From contig CALCNO010000046.1 of assembly GCA_937897615.1 (NCBI GenBank), positions 18,807 to 82,806 on the forward strand: DNA of 64,000 nucleotides. Reading direction: 5' to 3'. The stretch is from an uncultured Anaerolineaceae bacterium (GTDB lineage Bacteria; Chloroflexota; Anaerolineae; Anaerolineales; Anaerolineaceae). Of the stretch, positions 25,623 through 35,800 are shown piece by piece. The stretch's first letter is position 1. Each line of letters begins with the position of its first letter. The position numbers and the translations under genes are program-made. The notes below the pieces were generated by a model. That model ran no database searches. It had not been told where the DNA came from and was given only the letters and a program-made list of their open reading frames with translations.

Positions 25623-27299
25623 TTGGCTGCAGAAGAGATGAAGAAACCGCGTGTGGCAGTAGAGACTGCTCTTTATTTTGCCCTGCTCCTTTTTGCGGTA
25701 CTGTTGCGCTTTATCGGCCTGGGCGCCGTGGGGCTTTCTGACCGGGAAGCTGCGAGTGCGTTGCAGGCTCTCAGCCTTTCGAGCGGCAGCGAAAGCCTGA
25801 TCGGCTCACAGCCGGGCTACATTGGCCTTACGACAGGATTATTTGCTTTGTTTGGCGGCACGGGTTTCTGGGCGCGTTTTTGGCCGGCGGCCTTCGGTTC
25901 ATTGCTCGTGCTTGTTCCGGCACTCTACCGCAAGTACCTGGGCAGGATGCCGGCTTTGCTGCTGGCTGCGTTGTTGGTCTTCGACCCCCTGATGGTCAGC
26001 CTTTCCAGAACGGCAGCAAGTTCAATGATGGGCATTACCTGTCTGTTGGCCGGCCTGGGGTTCCTGCTCTTGCGCAGGCCGGTGCTTGCCAGCTTATGCT
26101 GGGGAGTGTTCCTCAGTGCTGGCAGCGAGATCTGGCCGGGCATGGCGGCGATTTTGCTCTCTTGGTTTGCTTTCCGCTATCTCTTTGCCGGGGAGTCCCA
26201 AACACAACTGGATTGGAAAAAGCTGTTGTTTCCCGGATTGGTGCTTTTTGCATTGATTACCACGCAATTTCTGTTGTATCCCAATGGCGTCAGCGGTTTT
26301 GGTTCCAGCCTGGTGGACTATTTGCAGAGTTGGGCTTCAAAGAGCGGCATTGATTTAGGCCACTTTCTGCTGGAGATAGTGCTGCTTCAACTTCCTTTGA
26401 TGGTTTTTGGCCTCATCGCGGTGGCCAGCGGGATTTTCAAAAAACACAAATCGTACTGGTTCCTTGCCACCTGGTGGGGATTAGCTTTTATCCTGGTGCT
26501 GGTTAACCCTGCGCGCAATCCTTCCTTGATGGGGTGGGCGACCATCCCGGCACTGTGCCTGACAGCGCTGCTGCTATCCAATTACTTTGAACACATTCAC
26601 TTTGACAATCGTTGGATCGGGTACGGGCAGATTGTGTTTAGTTTTTTGATGTTCACCATTGCTCTTTTGTATCTTATGAATGTGCTTAACTTCCCGGATA
26701 CCGACCCGGTGCTCTTCAGGAACAAAGTGCTGGCGGTTTTCCTGCCGTTGATCTTGCTGGCTGCGGTAACGGGTTTGTTTAGCTGGGGCTGGAATTCCAC
26801 TGCCGCCAAACATGGCTTGCTGCTCACACTCTGTACCCTGGGCGTTCTTATGATGCTGAGTAACGGCTGGAAGGCCACTGGCTGGACCTCCCCGGCGGAG
26901 ATGCAGTTGTGGCGTGGAGAGCAGACTGTGATTGGGGACAAGGTGCTGATGCAGGAGGTTGCCAACCTGGGGCGCTGGACGCATGGCCGTGCGGATGTCC
27001 TCAAGGTTGAAATTGCCGGGCTGGATTCTCCCGCGCTTGACTGGGCATTAAGGAATATCAATGGCTTTGAGCACTCAGAGCAGGTGAATTCCAGGACTAC
27101 TGTTGAGGCCTTTATTACAACCCCCGACGCGCTTATAACTACCGAGGCTTCTTACCGCGGGCAGGAAATACTCTGGTCAACAATCCCGGATGTGCAGGCC
27201 TTTAGCGCTTCGGATTGGGCAAAATGGATGGTGTATCGGAAAGCTCCTGTGCGTTCTGAGAAAATCGTGTTGTGGGTACGCAACGATCTGTTCAAGTGA
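25623..27299 (+). CDS. GT39-like / Agl23-type polytopic membrane protein
   Basis: This 558-residue protein has about 12 hydrophobic segments and resembles the TIGR03663 (flippase-activity-associated Agl23) and GT39 families. The first outer loop holds GAVGLSDREAASALQALSLS, where a D-R-E motif replaces the usual DE pair of PMT enzymes. A soluble tail of ~130 residues follows. The TTG at 25623 is preferred over the ATG at 25638 because GGAGAG lies seven bases upstream of it. It directly follows the two YYY genes (three-base gap), so these three membrane proteins probably act together. Its exact family is less sure than theirs. Confidence 0.78.
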   Translation: MAAEEMKKPRVAVETALYFALLLFAVLLRFIGLGAVGLSDREAASALQALSLSSGSESLIGSQPGYIGLTTGLFALFGGTGFWARFWPAAFGSLLVLVPALYRKYLGRMPALLLAALLVFDPLMVSLSRTAASSMMGITCLLAGLGFLLLRRPVLASLCWGVFLSAGSEIWPGMAAILLSWFAFRYLFAGESQTQLDWKKLLFPGLVLFALITTQFLLYPNGVSGFGSSLVDYLQSWASKSGIDLGHFLLEIVLLQLPLMVFGLIAVASGIFKKHKSYWFLATWWGLAFILVLVNPARNPSLMGWATIPALCLTALLLSNYFEHIHFDNRWIGYGQIVFSFLMFTIALLYLMNVLNFPDTDPVLFRNKVLAVFLPLILLAAVTGLFSWGWNSTAAKHGLLLTLCTLGVLMMLSNGWKATGWTSPAEMQLWRGEQTVIGDKVLMQEVANLGRWTHGRADVLKVEIAGLDSPALDWALRNINGFEHSEQVNSRTTVEAFITTPDALITTEASYRGQEILWSTIPDVQAFSASDWAKWMVYRKAPVRSEKIVLWVRNDLFK

Positions 27300-27324
27300 G
27301 ATCACATCTTTCGAAGGGAAAACA

Positions 27325-28002
27325 ATGACGCCAAAAAACCTCATCGCAATCGATGGCCCGGCAGCTTCCGGAAAATCAACCTTGGCCGAGATCATCGCCC
27401 AAAAGCTGGGCTATTTTTACTTTGACACAGGTGTGATGTACCGCGCTGCTACTTTGGAAGCTCTGGAAAGATTTGGCAGTGTAGACGATGAAGAGAAGGT
27501 GTCGCAGCTGGCGGCCAGCATTCGCATAGACGTGCAGGCGCCGACTGTTCTGGATGACCGGCGCATGGATGTGCTCGTGGACGGGCGCGACGTGACCTGG
27601 GAAATTCGTACCCCGCTGGTGGATAAAAATGTTTCCAAAGTATCTGCATATAAAGAGGTTCGCAGTGCGCTAACGGAGCAGCAGCGCCGTATTGGCTCGC
27701 GTGGCAATATGGTGATGGTGGGGCGCGATATCGGTACCGTGGTGTTCCCGGATGCTGCCAAAAAGATCTACCTGGACGCCAGCCCGGAGGAGCGCGCTAC
27801 ACGCCGCTACAAAGAGAACCTGTGCCGTGGAAGCAGCTCCACTTATGAAGATATTTTGGCCTCGATTCGCAACCGCGATAAGATCGATTCCTCGCGCTCG
27901 GTGGCACCGCTGAAGATTGCCGAGGACGCCTGCATCATCAATTCCGATGGAAAAACAGTCGACCAGGTTGTTGCCGAGGCAATGGATTACCTGACCCATT
28001 AA
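27325..28002 (+). CDS. cmk: Cytidylate kinase
   Basis: The 225-residue enzyme phosphorylates CMP and dCMP. It has the P-loop IDGPAASGKSTLAEIIAQ at the N terminus, the CMP-binding segment FDTGVMYRAATL, and MVMVGRDIGTVVFPDA and the lid ATRRYKENL. A longer frame starts at 27190 inside the preceding gene, but the ATG at 27325 with AAGGGAA upstream gives the standard N terminus. It is the last gene of the run that began with lepA. Its CMP kinase activity could also recycle nucleotides from CDP-sugar use, but that is speculation. Confidence 0.95.
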   Translation: MTPKNLIAIDGPAASGKSTLAEIIAQKLGYFYFDTGVMYRAATLEALERFGSVDDEEKVSQLAASIRIDVQAPTVLDDRRMDVLVDGRDVTWEIRTPLVDKNVSKVSAYKEVRSALTEQQRRIGSRGNMVMVGRDIGTVVFPDAAKKIYLDASPEERATRRYKENLCRGSSSTYEDILASIRNRDKIDSSRSVAPLKIAEDACIINSDGKTVDQVVAEAMDYLTH

Positions 28003-28069
28003 ACTCCAAAATGTTGCATAATATAGATGGACGAATTTGCCATCTTTGATCTCCCTGCTGGAGGGTGGT

Positions 28070-29407
28070 ATGTGTGACACAATCGTAGCATTGGGCAACT
28101 CAACTGCAGATGGTTCAGTGCTTTTTGCCAAAAACTCAGACCGTGATCCCAACGAAGCGCACGAGGTGATCCTTGTCCCGCGGCAAACACACCCGGCAGG
28201 ATCAAAAGTTAAGTGCACGTACATTGAAATTCCTCAGGTGGCTGAAACCTATCAGGTGTTGTTGTGCAAACCCTTCTGGATCTGGGGGGCAGAGATGGGC
28301 TCCAACGAATACGGAGTGACCATTGGCAACGAAGCGGTTTTTGCACGCATCCCTTATGGGAAAGAACCAGGCCTGATCGGCATGGATTTTCTCCGCCTGG
28401 CGTTGGAGCGATCAAAGACGGCTGACGAGGCTTTGGAGGTAATGACCGCATTGCTGGAAGAGTACGGCCAGAGCGGCAATTGCGGCTTTTCTCACCCGCT
28501 TTACTATCACAACAGTTATTTGATCTGTGACCAGAAGAGCGCCTGGGTGTTGGAAACTGCCGCCAAGGAGTGGGCTGCCGAAAAGGTGAAAACGGTGCGA
28601 TCCATTTCCAATGGCCTCACCATCGGTAAACATTGGGATAAGGCCTCTAAAGGCCTGGTTTCTTATGCAGTTGAAAAGGGCTGGTGCAAAAACGAAGCCG
28701 AGTTTGATTTTGCCGCCTGTTATGCAGAGCCGCTTTACACCCGTTTCAGCGATTCACATAACCGCCAGGTGTGTACCACCGGCGCGCTGCTGGGCGCTGC
28801 CGGCAAGCTCACAGCGGAGAAAATGATCGCGCTTCTGCGCACCCATTCGGTTGCGCGCTCTGCCGAGTGGCGCCCGGATCGGCGGCTGGACGGTGCCGAC
28901 GTTTGCATGCACAGCGGCTGGGGCCCTATCCGCTTTAGCCAGACGACCGGTTCGCTGGTTTCTCATATTGCCTCAGAATCAATCACGCATTGGGTTACCG
29001 GAACGGCTGCACCCTGTACATCGATCTTTAAGCCCGTCTGGCTGGATTGCCCGCTGCCCGACACCGGAAATGCACCCACCGGCGTATACGATCCTTCCAC
29101 ATTGTTCTGGAAGCACGAGTTGGTGCATCGCGGTATCCTGTGTGATTACCCGGCGCGCATCGGCCTGGTAGAAAATGACCGGGATACGCTGGAACGCGTT
29201 TTCCTTGTTGAGTCTGAGCGTGTGGCAAAGAGGGGTGCCAAAGAACGCGCTGCCTTTTCCAAAGACTGCTTTGAAAAAGCGGATGCACTGGAGACCAAAT
29301 GGGGCCGGGAAATTGAAGGCCAGAAAATCACCAAAAAGAACGCCTGGCTTTATGCCAGTGCCTGGAACAAGAATAACCGGGCTGCAAAAATGCCGGGCAA
29401 AGGATAA
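28070..29407 (+). CDS. Secernin/C69-type Ntn hydrolase
   Basis: This 445-residue protein starts MCDTIVALGNSTADGSVLFA followed by KNSDRDPNEAHEV, the secernin signature. Removal of Met1 would expose Cys2 as the N-terminal nucleophile of an Ntn hydrolase. This fixes the start at ATG 28070, preceded by GGAGG, instead of a longer frame at 28037. Relatives are called C69 dipeptidases, but secernin substrates remain poorly known. No signal peptide is seen, so it is cytoplasmic. It lies between cmk and a sensor kinase with no obvious functional link. Confidence 0.88.
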   Translation: MCDTIVALGNSTADGSVLFAKNSDRDPNEAHEVILVPRQTHPAGSKVKCTYIEIPQVAETYQVLLCKPFWIWGAEMGSNEYGVTIGNEAVFARIPYGKEPGLIGMDFLRLALERSKTADEALEVMTALLEEYGQSGNCGFSHPLYYHNSYLICDQKSAWVLETAAKEWAAEKVKTVRSISNGLTIGKHWDKASKGLVSYAVEKGWCKNEAEFDFAACYAEPLYTRFSDSHNRQVCTTGALLGAAGKLTAEKMIALLRTHSVARSAEWRPDRRLDGADVCMHSGWGPIRFSQTTGSLVSHIASESITHWVTGTAAPCTSIFKPVWLDCPLPDTGNAPTGVYDPSTLFWKHELVHRGILCDYPARIGLVENDRDTLERVFLVESERVAKRGAKERAAFSKDCFEKADALETKWGREIEGQKITKKNAWLYASAWNKNNRAAKMPGKG

Positions 29408-29422
29408 CAACGCACAGGGATT

Positions 29423-32400
29423 ATGGTCGGCGCAACCCTTTTTGAGAATCTGCCATACGTGAACCTCCCCTCCGGCTTGTTGGGGTGGGTAGGTTGGTTT
29501 TCGCTGCTGGCTTTGATCCTGTGGGTGGTGCGCAAGAATTTCGTGCTGGAAACCCGCGAAGGATACTGGTGGACATTTGGTATTCTGGGGTTTGCCGCGC
29601 TGATAAGCGCCGTGGTGTTTATCTGGTATTTGCCCGGATTGCGCACCCTTCCTCTTCCGAGCCTGCCCCAGGAAGTCTCTTACCCGATTGTCCAGGTGCT
29701 TGGTGCTATCCCCTGGGTGCTTGCCGCGGGATTGTTGGGTGCCTGGCCGACTGTACTGTTTGCCTTCCTTGCGGGAGCTTTTACGGCACTTTGGGGAACG
29801 CACAATGCCTTTACCCCGCTCGAGTTCTCGCTGGCGGCTTTATTGCTGGTTTTGTTGCTGCGGCAGAATTACCGGGCAAAGCTGTTCGGCTGGCTGCGCA
29901 CCACTTTGGGGGCGGCAGTGGGAGCAGCAGTTCTGTGCACGCCGTTATTTCTGCTGACAACTTTTTTCTCGACCAATGGTAATCTGGCGGCCCGCCTGGA
30001 TTTTGCTTTCACGCAATCCTGGGTGACGATGTTAACCGTTGCGGCACAGTTGCTCATCGCCGGCTTTGTGTGTGAGGTTTTCCAGGTTACAAAGGCCAAA
30101 AATTGGATCAAGTTCAAAATCTTTGTGCCTTCACCCTTTGAGACCGGGTTGCAGGACAAAGTGCTGTATATTTCCCTGCCGTTGGTGCTGGCACTGCTGT
30201 TGACTCTTGCGGTTACCGATTGGGTGGTTGCCGGAAAAGCTGCCCGCGAAATGATGCAGTCGCGGCTTGAAAGCACGGCAAAAGTAGCCGTAGAGAACAT
30301 CCCCGCAGTGATTGATACCGGGCAGGGCCTGGTTTTGGATATCGTTTCCAGCGGTATCCCTTTGGACCGCAGAGACGTGGCGCAAGAGTTCCTTAAGGCC
30401 AAGTTGCGTACAGTGCCCTTCTTCTCGCAGTTATTCCTGTTTGATCTGACGGGCGTTCCCATTACAGGTTATCCGGTAACGGATGTGTCCACGATCAAGC
30501 TAAGTGCGGAAGAGACTTCCGCTATTCAACTTGCGCTCAATGGTGTGCAAATTCAGAATTACCTGGTCGCTCCCGAGGCAGGCGAGACTTCCGCGTATGT
30601 GGTGTACGTTGCGGCGATTCCGGATGAGTATGGGCTGCCAAAAGGGGTCATCATTGCGCGTTCTAATCTGGCTATCAGCCTGTTTTCGCAGCCTGCCATT
30701 CAATCTCTGCAGGAGGTGGTGCAGGAGGGAGGCAGCGGCGCTATTCTGGATGCGCAGAATCGCATTCTTTACAGCACTAATCCTGAATTGGTGTTTACCG
30801 AATACAAGAGTACCGTCCCAGCAACATCCTCTTTCTTTACAGAAACGGGAGCAGACGGGGTGCAGCTGGTTTCGTATGCGGCCATTACCGACAAGCAGGA
30901 TTGGAAGGTGATCCTTTCTTTGCCGGTTGGCTATGCCCAGCAACTGGCGCTTGAGACCGCAATCCCACTGCTGGCAATCTCGCTGCTGATCTCACTGGCG
31001 GCATATTTCATGGTCCGCTTCATGGTCGGCGGGTTAACCGCTTCGCTCTCCGCCCTGGCAGTGAAAGCGGATGAGATTTCAAAGGGCGCTCTGGATAATC
31101 AGATCGAAATTCATGGTGTTGACGAGGTGGGGCGCCTCAGTTCCGCTTTTGAACAAATGCGTGTGAATATGAAGAAGCGCCTGCAAGAACTGGACACGTT
31201 GCTGGACGTAAGCCAGGGGATTGCGAGCAATTTCGGCCTCGATCAGATTTCGCAGCACATTCTCAATGCCTGCCTGGCGCATGATGCCGATTCGGCGCGC
31301 CTGGTGCTGCTTGGCGAGAATTTCTCCGGTGTCAATCAGAAGTATCTCAGTTATTCGGCTGGCAGGTCTGGCGATTCTTACAAAGACATGGACAAAACTC
31401 TGCTAGAGGTGCTCCAGGAAGAGCCGGTTCTGGTAATTCCTTCCAAGCCGCGCATTAAGCGAATGTTCAGTGACAAGAACGCCGTTACGCCATCCTCGCT
31501 GGCCGGGTGGTCGTTGCTGGATGGCGAAAAGCAGATGGGCATGCTTTGGGTTGGCTACGACCAGCCGCATCGCTTCCAGGACGATGAGGTCAGGTTTCTC
31601 AACACAATTGCCGGGCAGGCGGTGGTGGCGGTTGCCAATGCCGGCCTGTACATGAAGGCGGAGGTTGGCAAGAGGCGCCTGGAATCCATCCTTGCCGCAA
31701 CCCCTGAAGCGGTGTTGGTGGTGGATGACGAGGATTCGGTGCTGGTGGCGAACCTGGCTGCCCAGCAAGCTGAGGGAATTCTGGTGGCTGGCGAGGATTC
31801 CGAAAAACAGGAGTGGCATATCAATTCCCCTGTGCTTCTTGAATTCATCAATTCTCTGGGCGAAGGGGCTGAGGCCACCAAAGAGTTAATGCTCGAAAAC
31901 GGCAAGGTCTATGAGGCTTCCATATCGGAAATCGAAACGGGAGATTCGAACGTTGGTAAGGTGTGCGTACTGCGCGATGTGACCGCTTTCCGCGAACTTG
32001 AAAAGCTGAAAACTGACTTTATTACTACCGTCAGCCATGATCTGCGCGCGCCAATGGGCATCTTGCGCGGCTACTCTACCATGATCCAGATGGTGGGTGA
32101 ACTTAACCCGCAGCAAAAAGAATATGCAGGCAGGATTGCGGACGGGCTCGAAGGGCTCGATCAGATGGTAGAAAAACTGCTGGATATTGGCCGTATCGAA
32201 TCTGGTGAAAGGCTGCAAACCGAGTCTGTGGCGCCGATTGACCTGGTGGATCATGTGGTGCGCTTGCTACAGCCGCAGGCTGCCCAGCGCAAGGTGCAGG
32301 TGATGCGGGAATTGACCCTCTCGCAAGATGTGGACATTGAAGCCGACAAGACCCTTTTGCAGCAGGCACTTTATAACCTTATCGACAACGCCATTAAATT

Positions 32401-32695
32401 CTCGCCGGTCAATGGGCAAGTCTTTTTGCGCTTGCAGAGTTTGGAAGATAAAGTGATCTTTGAGATTCAGGATCAGGGGCCGGGCATTGCCCCATTGGAT
32501 ATCCCCAAACTTTTTGAACGCGGAACACTTGTAAGCCGGAATCAAGAAGGGTATGTCAAGGGGGGAGGACTTGGGCTGGCTATTGTAAAATCAATAGCAG
32601 AAAAACATGGGGGGAATGTATCTGTAAAAAGCGTATTGGGCCGTGGGAGCACTTTCTTCCTTGAGATCCCACTGCGACAGGATAAAAAAGAGTAA
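29423..32695 (+). CDS. Large membrane-bound sensor histidine kinase
   Basis: The 1090-residue protein has about seven or eight N-terminal helices (~1-270), an extracytoplasmic Cache-like sensor (~275-500) framed by helices, HAMP (~535-590), GAF (~595-750), PAS (~755-865), the dimerisation domain with phospho-acceptor SHDLRAPMGILRGYS (~871), and an ATPase domain with NLIDNAIKFSP (~986), DQGPGIAP and GGGLGLAIVKSIAEKHGG. The ligand is unknown. No response regulator lies nearby, so its partner is elsewhere. The ATG has only a weak CAGGGA upstream; the gene starts 15 bases after the secernin stop, so the two are likely co-transcribed. Confidence 0.92.
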   Translation: MVGATLFENLPYVNLPSGLLGWVGWFSLLALILWVVRKNFVLETREGYWWTFGILGFAALISAVVFIWYLPGLRTLPLPSLPQEVSYPIVQVLGAIPWVLAAGLLGAWPTVLFAFLAGAFTALWGTHNAFTPLEFSLAALLLVLLLRQNYRAKLFGWLRTTLGAAVGAAVLCTPLFLLTTFFSTNGNLAARLDFAFTQSWVTMLTVAAQLLIAGFVCEVFQVTKAKNWIKFKIFVPSPFETGLQDKVLYISLPLVLALLLTLAVTDWVVAGKAAREMMQSRLESTAKVAVENIPAVIDTGQGLVLDIVSSGIPLDRRDVAQEFLKAKLRTVPFFSQLFLFDLTGVPITGYPVTDVSTIKLSAEETSAIQLALNGVQIQNYLVAPEAGETSAYVVYVAAIPDEYGLPKGVIIARSNLAISLFSQPAIQSLQEVVQEGGSGAILDAQNRILYSTNPELVFTEYKSTVPATSSFFTETGADGVQLVSYAAITDKQDWKVILSLPVGYAQQLALETAIPLLAISLLISLAAYFMVRFMVGGLTASLSALAVKADEISKGALDNQIEIHGVDEVGRLSSAFEQMRVNMKKRLQELDTLLDVSQGIASNFGLDQISQHILNACLAHDADSARLVLLGENFSGVNQKYLSYSAGRSGDSYKDMDKTLLEVLQEEPVLVIPSKPRIKRMFSDKNAVTPSSLAGWSLLDGEKQMGMLWVGYDQPHRFQDDEVRFLNTIAGQAVVAVANAGLYMKAEVGKRRLESILAATPEAVLVVDDEDSVLVANLAAQQAEGILVAGEDSEKQEWHINSPVLLEFINSLGEGAEATKELMLENGKVYEASISEIETGDSNVGKVCVLRDVTAFRELEKLKTDFITTVSHDLRAPMGILRGYSTMIQMVGELNPQQKEYAGRIADGLEGLDQMVEKLLDIGRIESGERLQTESVAPIDLVDHVVRLLQPQAAQRKVQVMRELTLSQDVDIEADKTLLQQALYNLIDNAIKFSPVNGQVFLRLQSLEDKVIFEIQDQGPGIAPLDIPKLFERGTLVSRNQEGYVKGGGLGLAIVKSIAEKHGGNVSVKSVLGRGSTFFLEIPLRQDKKE

Positions 32696-32709
32696 ATTCG
32701 TCAATATGC

Positions 32710-32736
32710 TTGATTTTGTAAAAAAAGTGGTATAAT
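32710..32736 (+). promoter_or_regulatory. Promoter of rpoC with extended -10
   Basis: A perfect TATAAT (32731-32736) is preceded by TGG, forming an extended -10 element. TTGATT at 32710-32715 could be the -35 box, though the 15-base spacer is short. Transcription would start near 32743, leaving a leader of about 105 bases before the rpoC GTG. The leader contains a pyrimidine-rich run but no clear terminator. Confidence 0.75.
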
Positions 32737-32847
32737 TTGCGGTTGCATGATTTTTAAGGATTTTTCTCCCTCTCTCTGACCCGCGCTTTTACCACCTGCG
32801 CGCTTATTTGTTTAATCGCATAAGGTTCCCATTCAGGAGGCAGTTTA

Positions 32848-35800
32848 GTGGAAACAAAAAGTTTAGTAGCTCTCCGAATTAATCTAGCATCACCGGAAAC
32901 AATTCGAAGTTGGTCCTACGGCGAGGTATTAAAGCCTGAAACGATCAACTATCGCCGGCTTCGCCCGGAAAAGGATGGCCTTTTCTGCGAGGCGATCTTT
33001 GGGCCTTCTCGTGATTATCAGTGCTACTGTGGCAAATACAAGAATCCGCGTTATAAGGGCATTATCTGCGATAAATGCGGTGTTGAAGTAACCCGCTCGC
33101 TGGTGCGCCGCGAACGCATGGGCCACATTGACCTTGCCACACCGGTGGCGCATATCTGGTACACCCGCCGCACGCCTTCTTATCTTGGCCTGCTATTGGA
33201 CATTACCCGCCGCAACCTGGACCGTGTGCTGTATTTTGCGCAGTACATTGTCACGTATGTGGATGAGGATTCTCGCCAGAAGGCTTTGCGCCGTCTCGAG
33301 GATGAGATCAACAACTCGGAGCGCGAACAGGCGTCGGAGATTAACGCCCGTATTTTGGATGTGAAAAGTGGCCGCGACAAGAAGATTGCCGAGCTGCAGC
33401 AGCGCAAACTGGATATTGAATCCAAAGCCGATGAGCAGATTGCTTCCAAGCTGGCTCCGGTGGTGGAAGAAGGCCAATCTCTCGAGCGTATGCTCACTGA
33501 GAAGAATGGGCAGGTGCTGAAAAAGAAAGTGCTGTTTGAGAAAGCCTCCCTGTTGATTGCAGATGCCGGCGAGACGGTTACTTCCAAGCATATTTCCAGT
33601 GTGCAAAAGGCCGTCAAGGAATCACTTGAAGAGATCGAAAACAGCTTCAAGAGTGACCTCAAGCGCGATCTTGAACAGATCAAGATGAGCATTGAGCAGA
33701 TCAAAGCCGAAGCTGATGAAACGATGGAAGGCCTGCGCAACGAACTTGAGGATCAATCCACTGAATCTCAAGACCAGAACGCCCGCCTGCGCGATGAGCT
33801 GCAGGAACTGCACCCCTTTACCTTCCTGACCGAATCTCGCTACCGCGAACTGAAATCGCGCTGGGGGCAGGTATTCCGTGCAGACATGGGCGCGGAAGCC
33901 TTCTATGATATTCTGCGCCGCCTCGACCTGGACAAACTGGCAGAGGATTTGTGGACGGAGGTGAAGACCTCCAAGAGCAAGCAGAAGCGCAAAAAAGCGA
34001 CCACGCGCCTCAAAGTAGTGGAATCATTCCGCCGCTCTGGCAACCGCCCCGAGTGGATGATCCTGACCGTTTTGCCGGTAATCCCGCCCGACCTGCGCCC
34101 GATGGTGCCGTTGGATGGCGGCCGTTTTGCCACCTCCGATATGAACGATCTCTATCGCCGCGTGATCAACCGCAACAACCGCCTCAAGAGACTGCTTGAG
34201 CTGGGTGCGCCGGACGTGATCGTACGTAACGAGAAACGTATGCTGCAGGAAGCCGTGGACTCGCTGATTGATAACTCGCAGAGGGGCAAGGCGCTTTCTC
34301 GCCGTGGCCGCCGCGAACTCAAGTCCCTCAGCGATATGCTCAAGGGCAAGAAGGGACGCTTCCGCCGCAACCTGCTGGGCAAGCGCGTGGATTATTCAGG
34401 CCGTTCAGTAATTGTGGTTGGCCCGCAGCTCAAGCTGTATCAGTGCGGCCTACCCAAGACAATGGCTCTGGAATTGTTCCGCCCGTTTGTAATTAGCCGC
34501 TTGAACAAGCGTGCCTACACCACCAATGTGAAAGGTGCCCGCCGCTTGATCGAGCGCAATAAGCCGGAAGTCTATGAGGTACTCGAGGAAGTCATTAAGG
34601 AACGCCCGGTGCTGCTTAACCGTGCGCCGACCCTGCACCGCCTGGGCATCCAGGCTTTTGAACCGATCCTCATCGAGGGAAGCGCGATCCAGCTTCACCC
34701 GCTGGTGACCACGGCCTTCAACGCGGACTTTGATGGCGACCAGATGGCTGTTCACGTGCCCCTGTCTGAGAAGGCGGTCAAGGAAGCGCGCAGTTTGATG
34801 CTCTCTTCCAAGAACCTGCTCAAACCGGCCGATGGCGAGCCTATCATCAGCCCCTCCAAAGATATGGTGCTGGGTGTTTACTACCTGACGATGGACGACA
34901 ACCGACCGCACCGCGGCGATGGACGCAACTTTGCCGATATGGATGAGGTTGAATTGGCCTATCAGCTTGGCCAGGTGGAATTACACACCGATGTGAACAT
35001 CCGTGTAAAAACCTGGTTTACCGAAAAGCACGATCGCCTACCGGAAGCCAAAGATGCTTTCATCAAGACTACTGTTGGGCGCGTACTCTTCAACCGTATC
35101 CTGCCTGCAGAAGTGCAATTCGACAACCGTGTGCTGGACAAAACTGGCGTCAAGAACCTGATTGCGGATGTCTACGATATCTGCGGTGAGGCCGTGACGA
35201 CCGAGGTAGCCGACCACATCAAGGACATTGGCTTCCAGTACGCCATGAAATCAGGCACCACTATCGCCGTGGCAGATATTTCTGTCCCCGAGGAAAAGAG
35301 CAAAATCCTCGACGAGGCATACAAGGAAGTTGACAAACTTAACTACTACGTTCAGTACGGTTTCTCAACCGAGTTGGAACGCAATGAAAAGGTCATCAAC
35401 CTCTGGCAGGAAACCACCAAGAAGGTTGGCGAGGCAGTAAAGGATCACATGGACCCCAACGGCAACCTGGCAGTGATGGCCAGCTCCGGCGCCACTAAAG
35501 GCGGTTTTGGCCCAATTGCCCAGCTCGCCGGTATGCGCGGTTTGATGGCTGATCCCGCCGGCCGCATCATCCGCCTGCCAATTACCTCAAACTTCCGTGA
35601 AGGGCTGACCGCGCTGGAGTATTTCATCTCCACACACGGTGCGCGTAAAGGTTTGGCCGATACCGCGCTGCGCACGGCAGACGCTGGCTACCTCACCCGC
35701 CGCCTGGTGGATATTGCTCAAGACATCATTATTAATGAAGAAGATTGCGGAACCGAAGACGGCATCTGGATTCGCAAGGAAGATGATGTTGCCGGGCAAA

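Noticed and set aside
28003..28069. TAATAT at 28019-28024 as promoter of the secernin gene
   Set aside because: No -35 box at a workable distance, and the gap after cmk is short enough for co-transcription.
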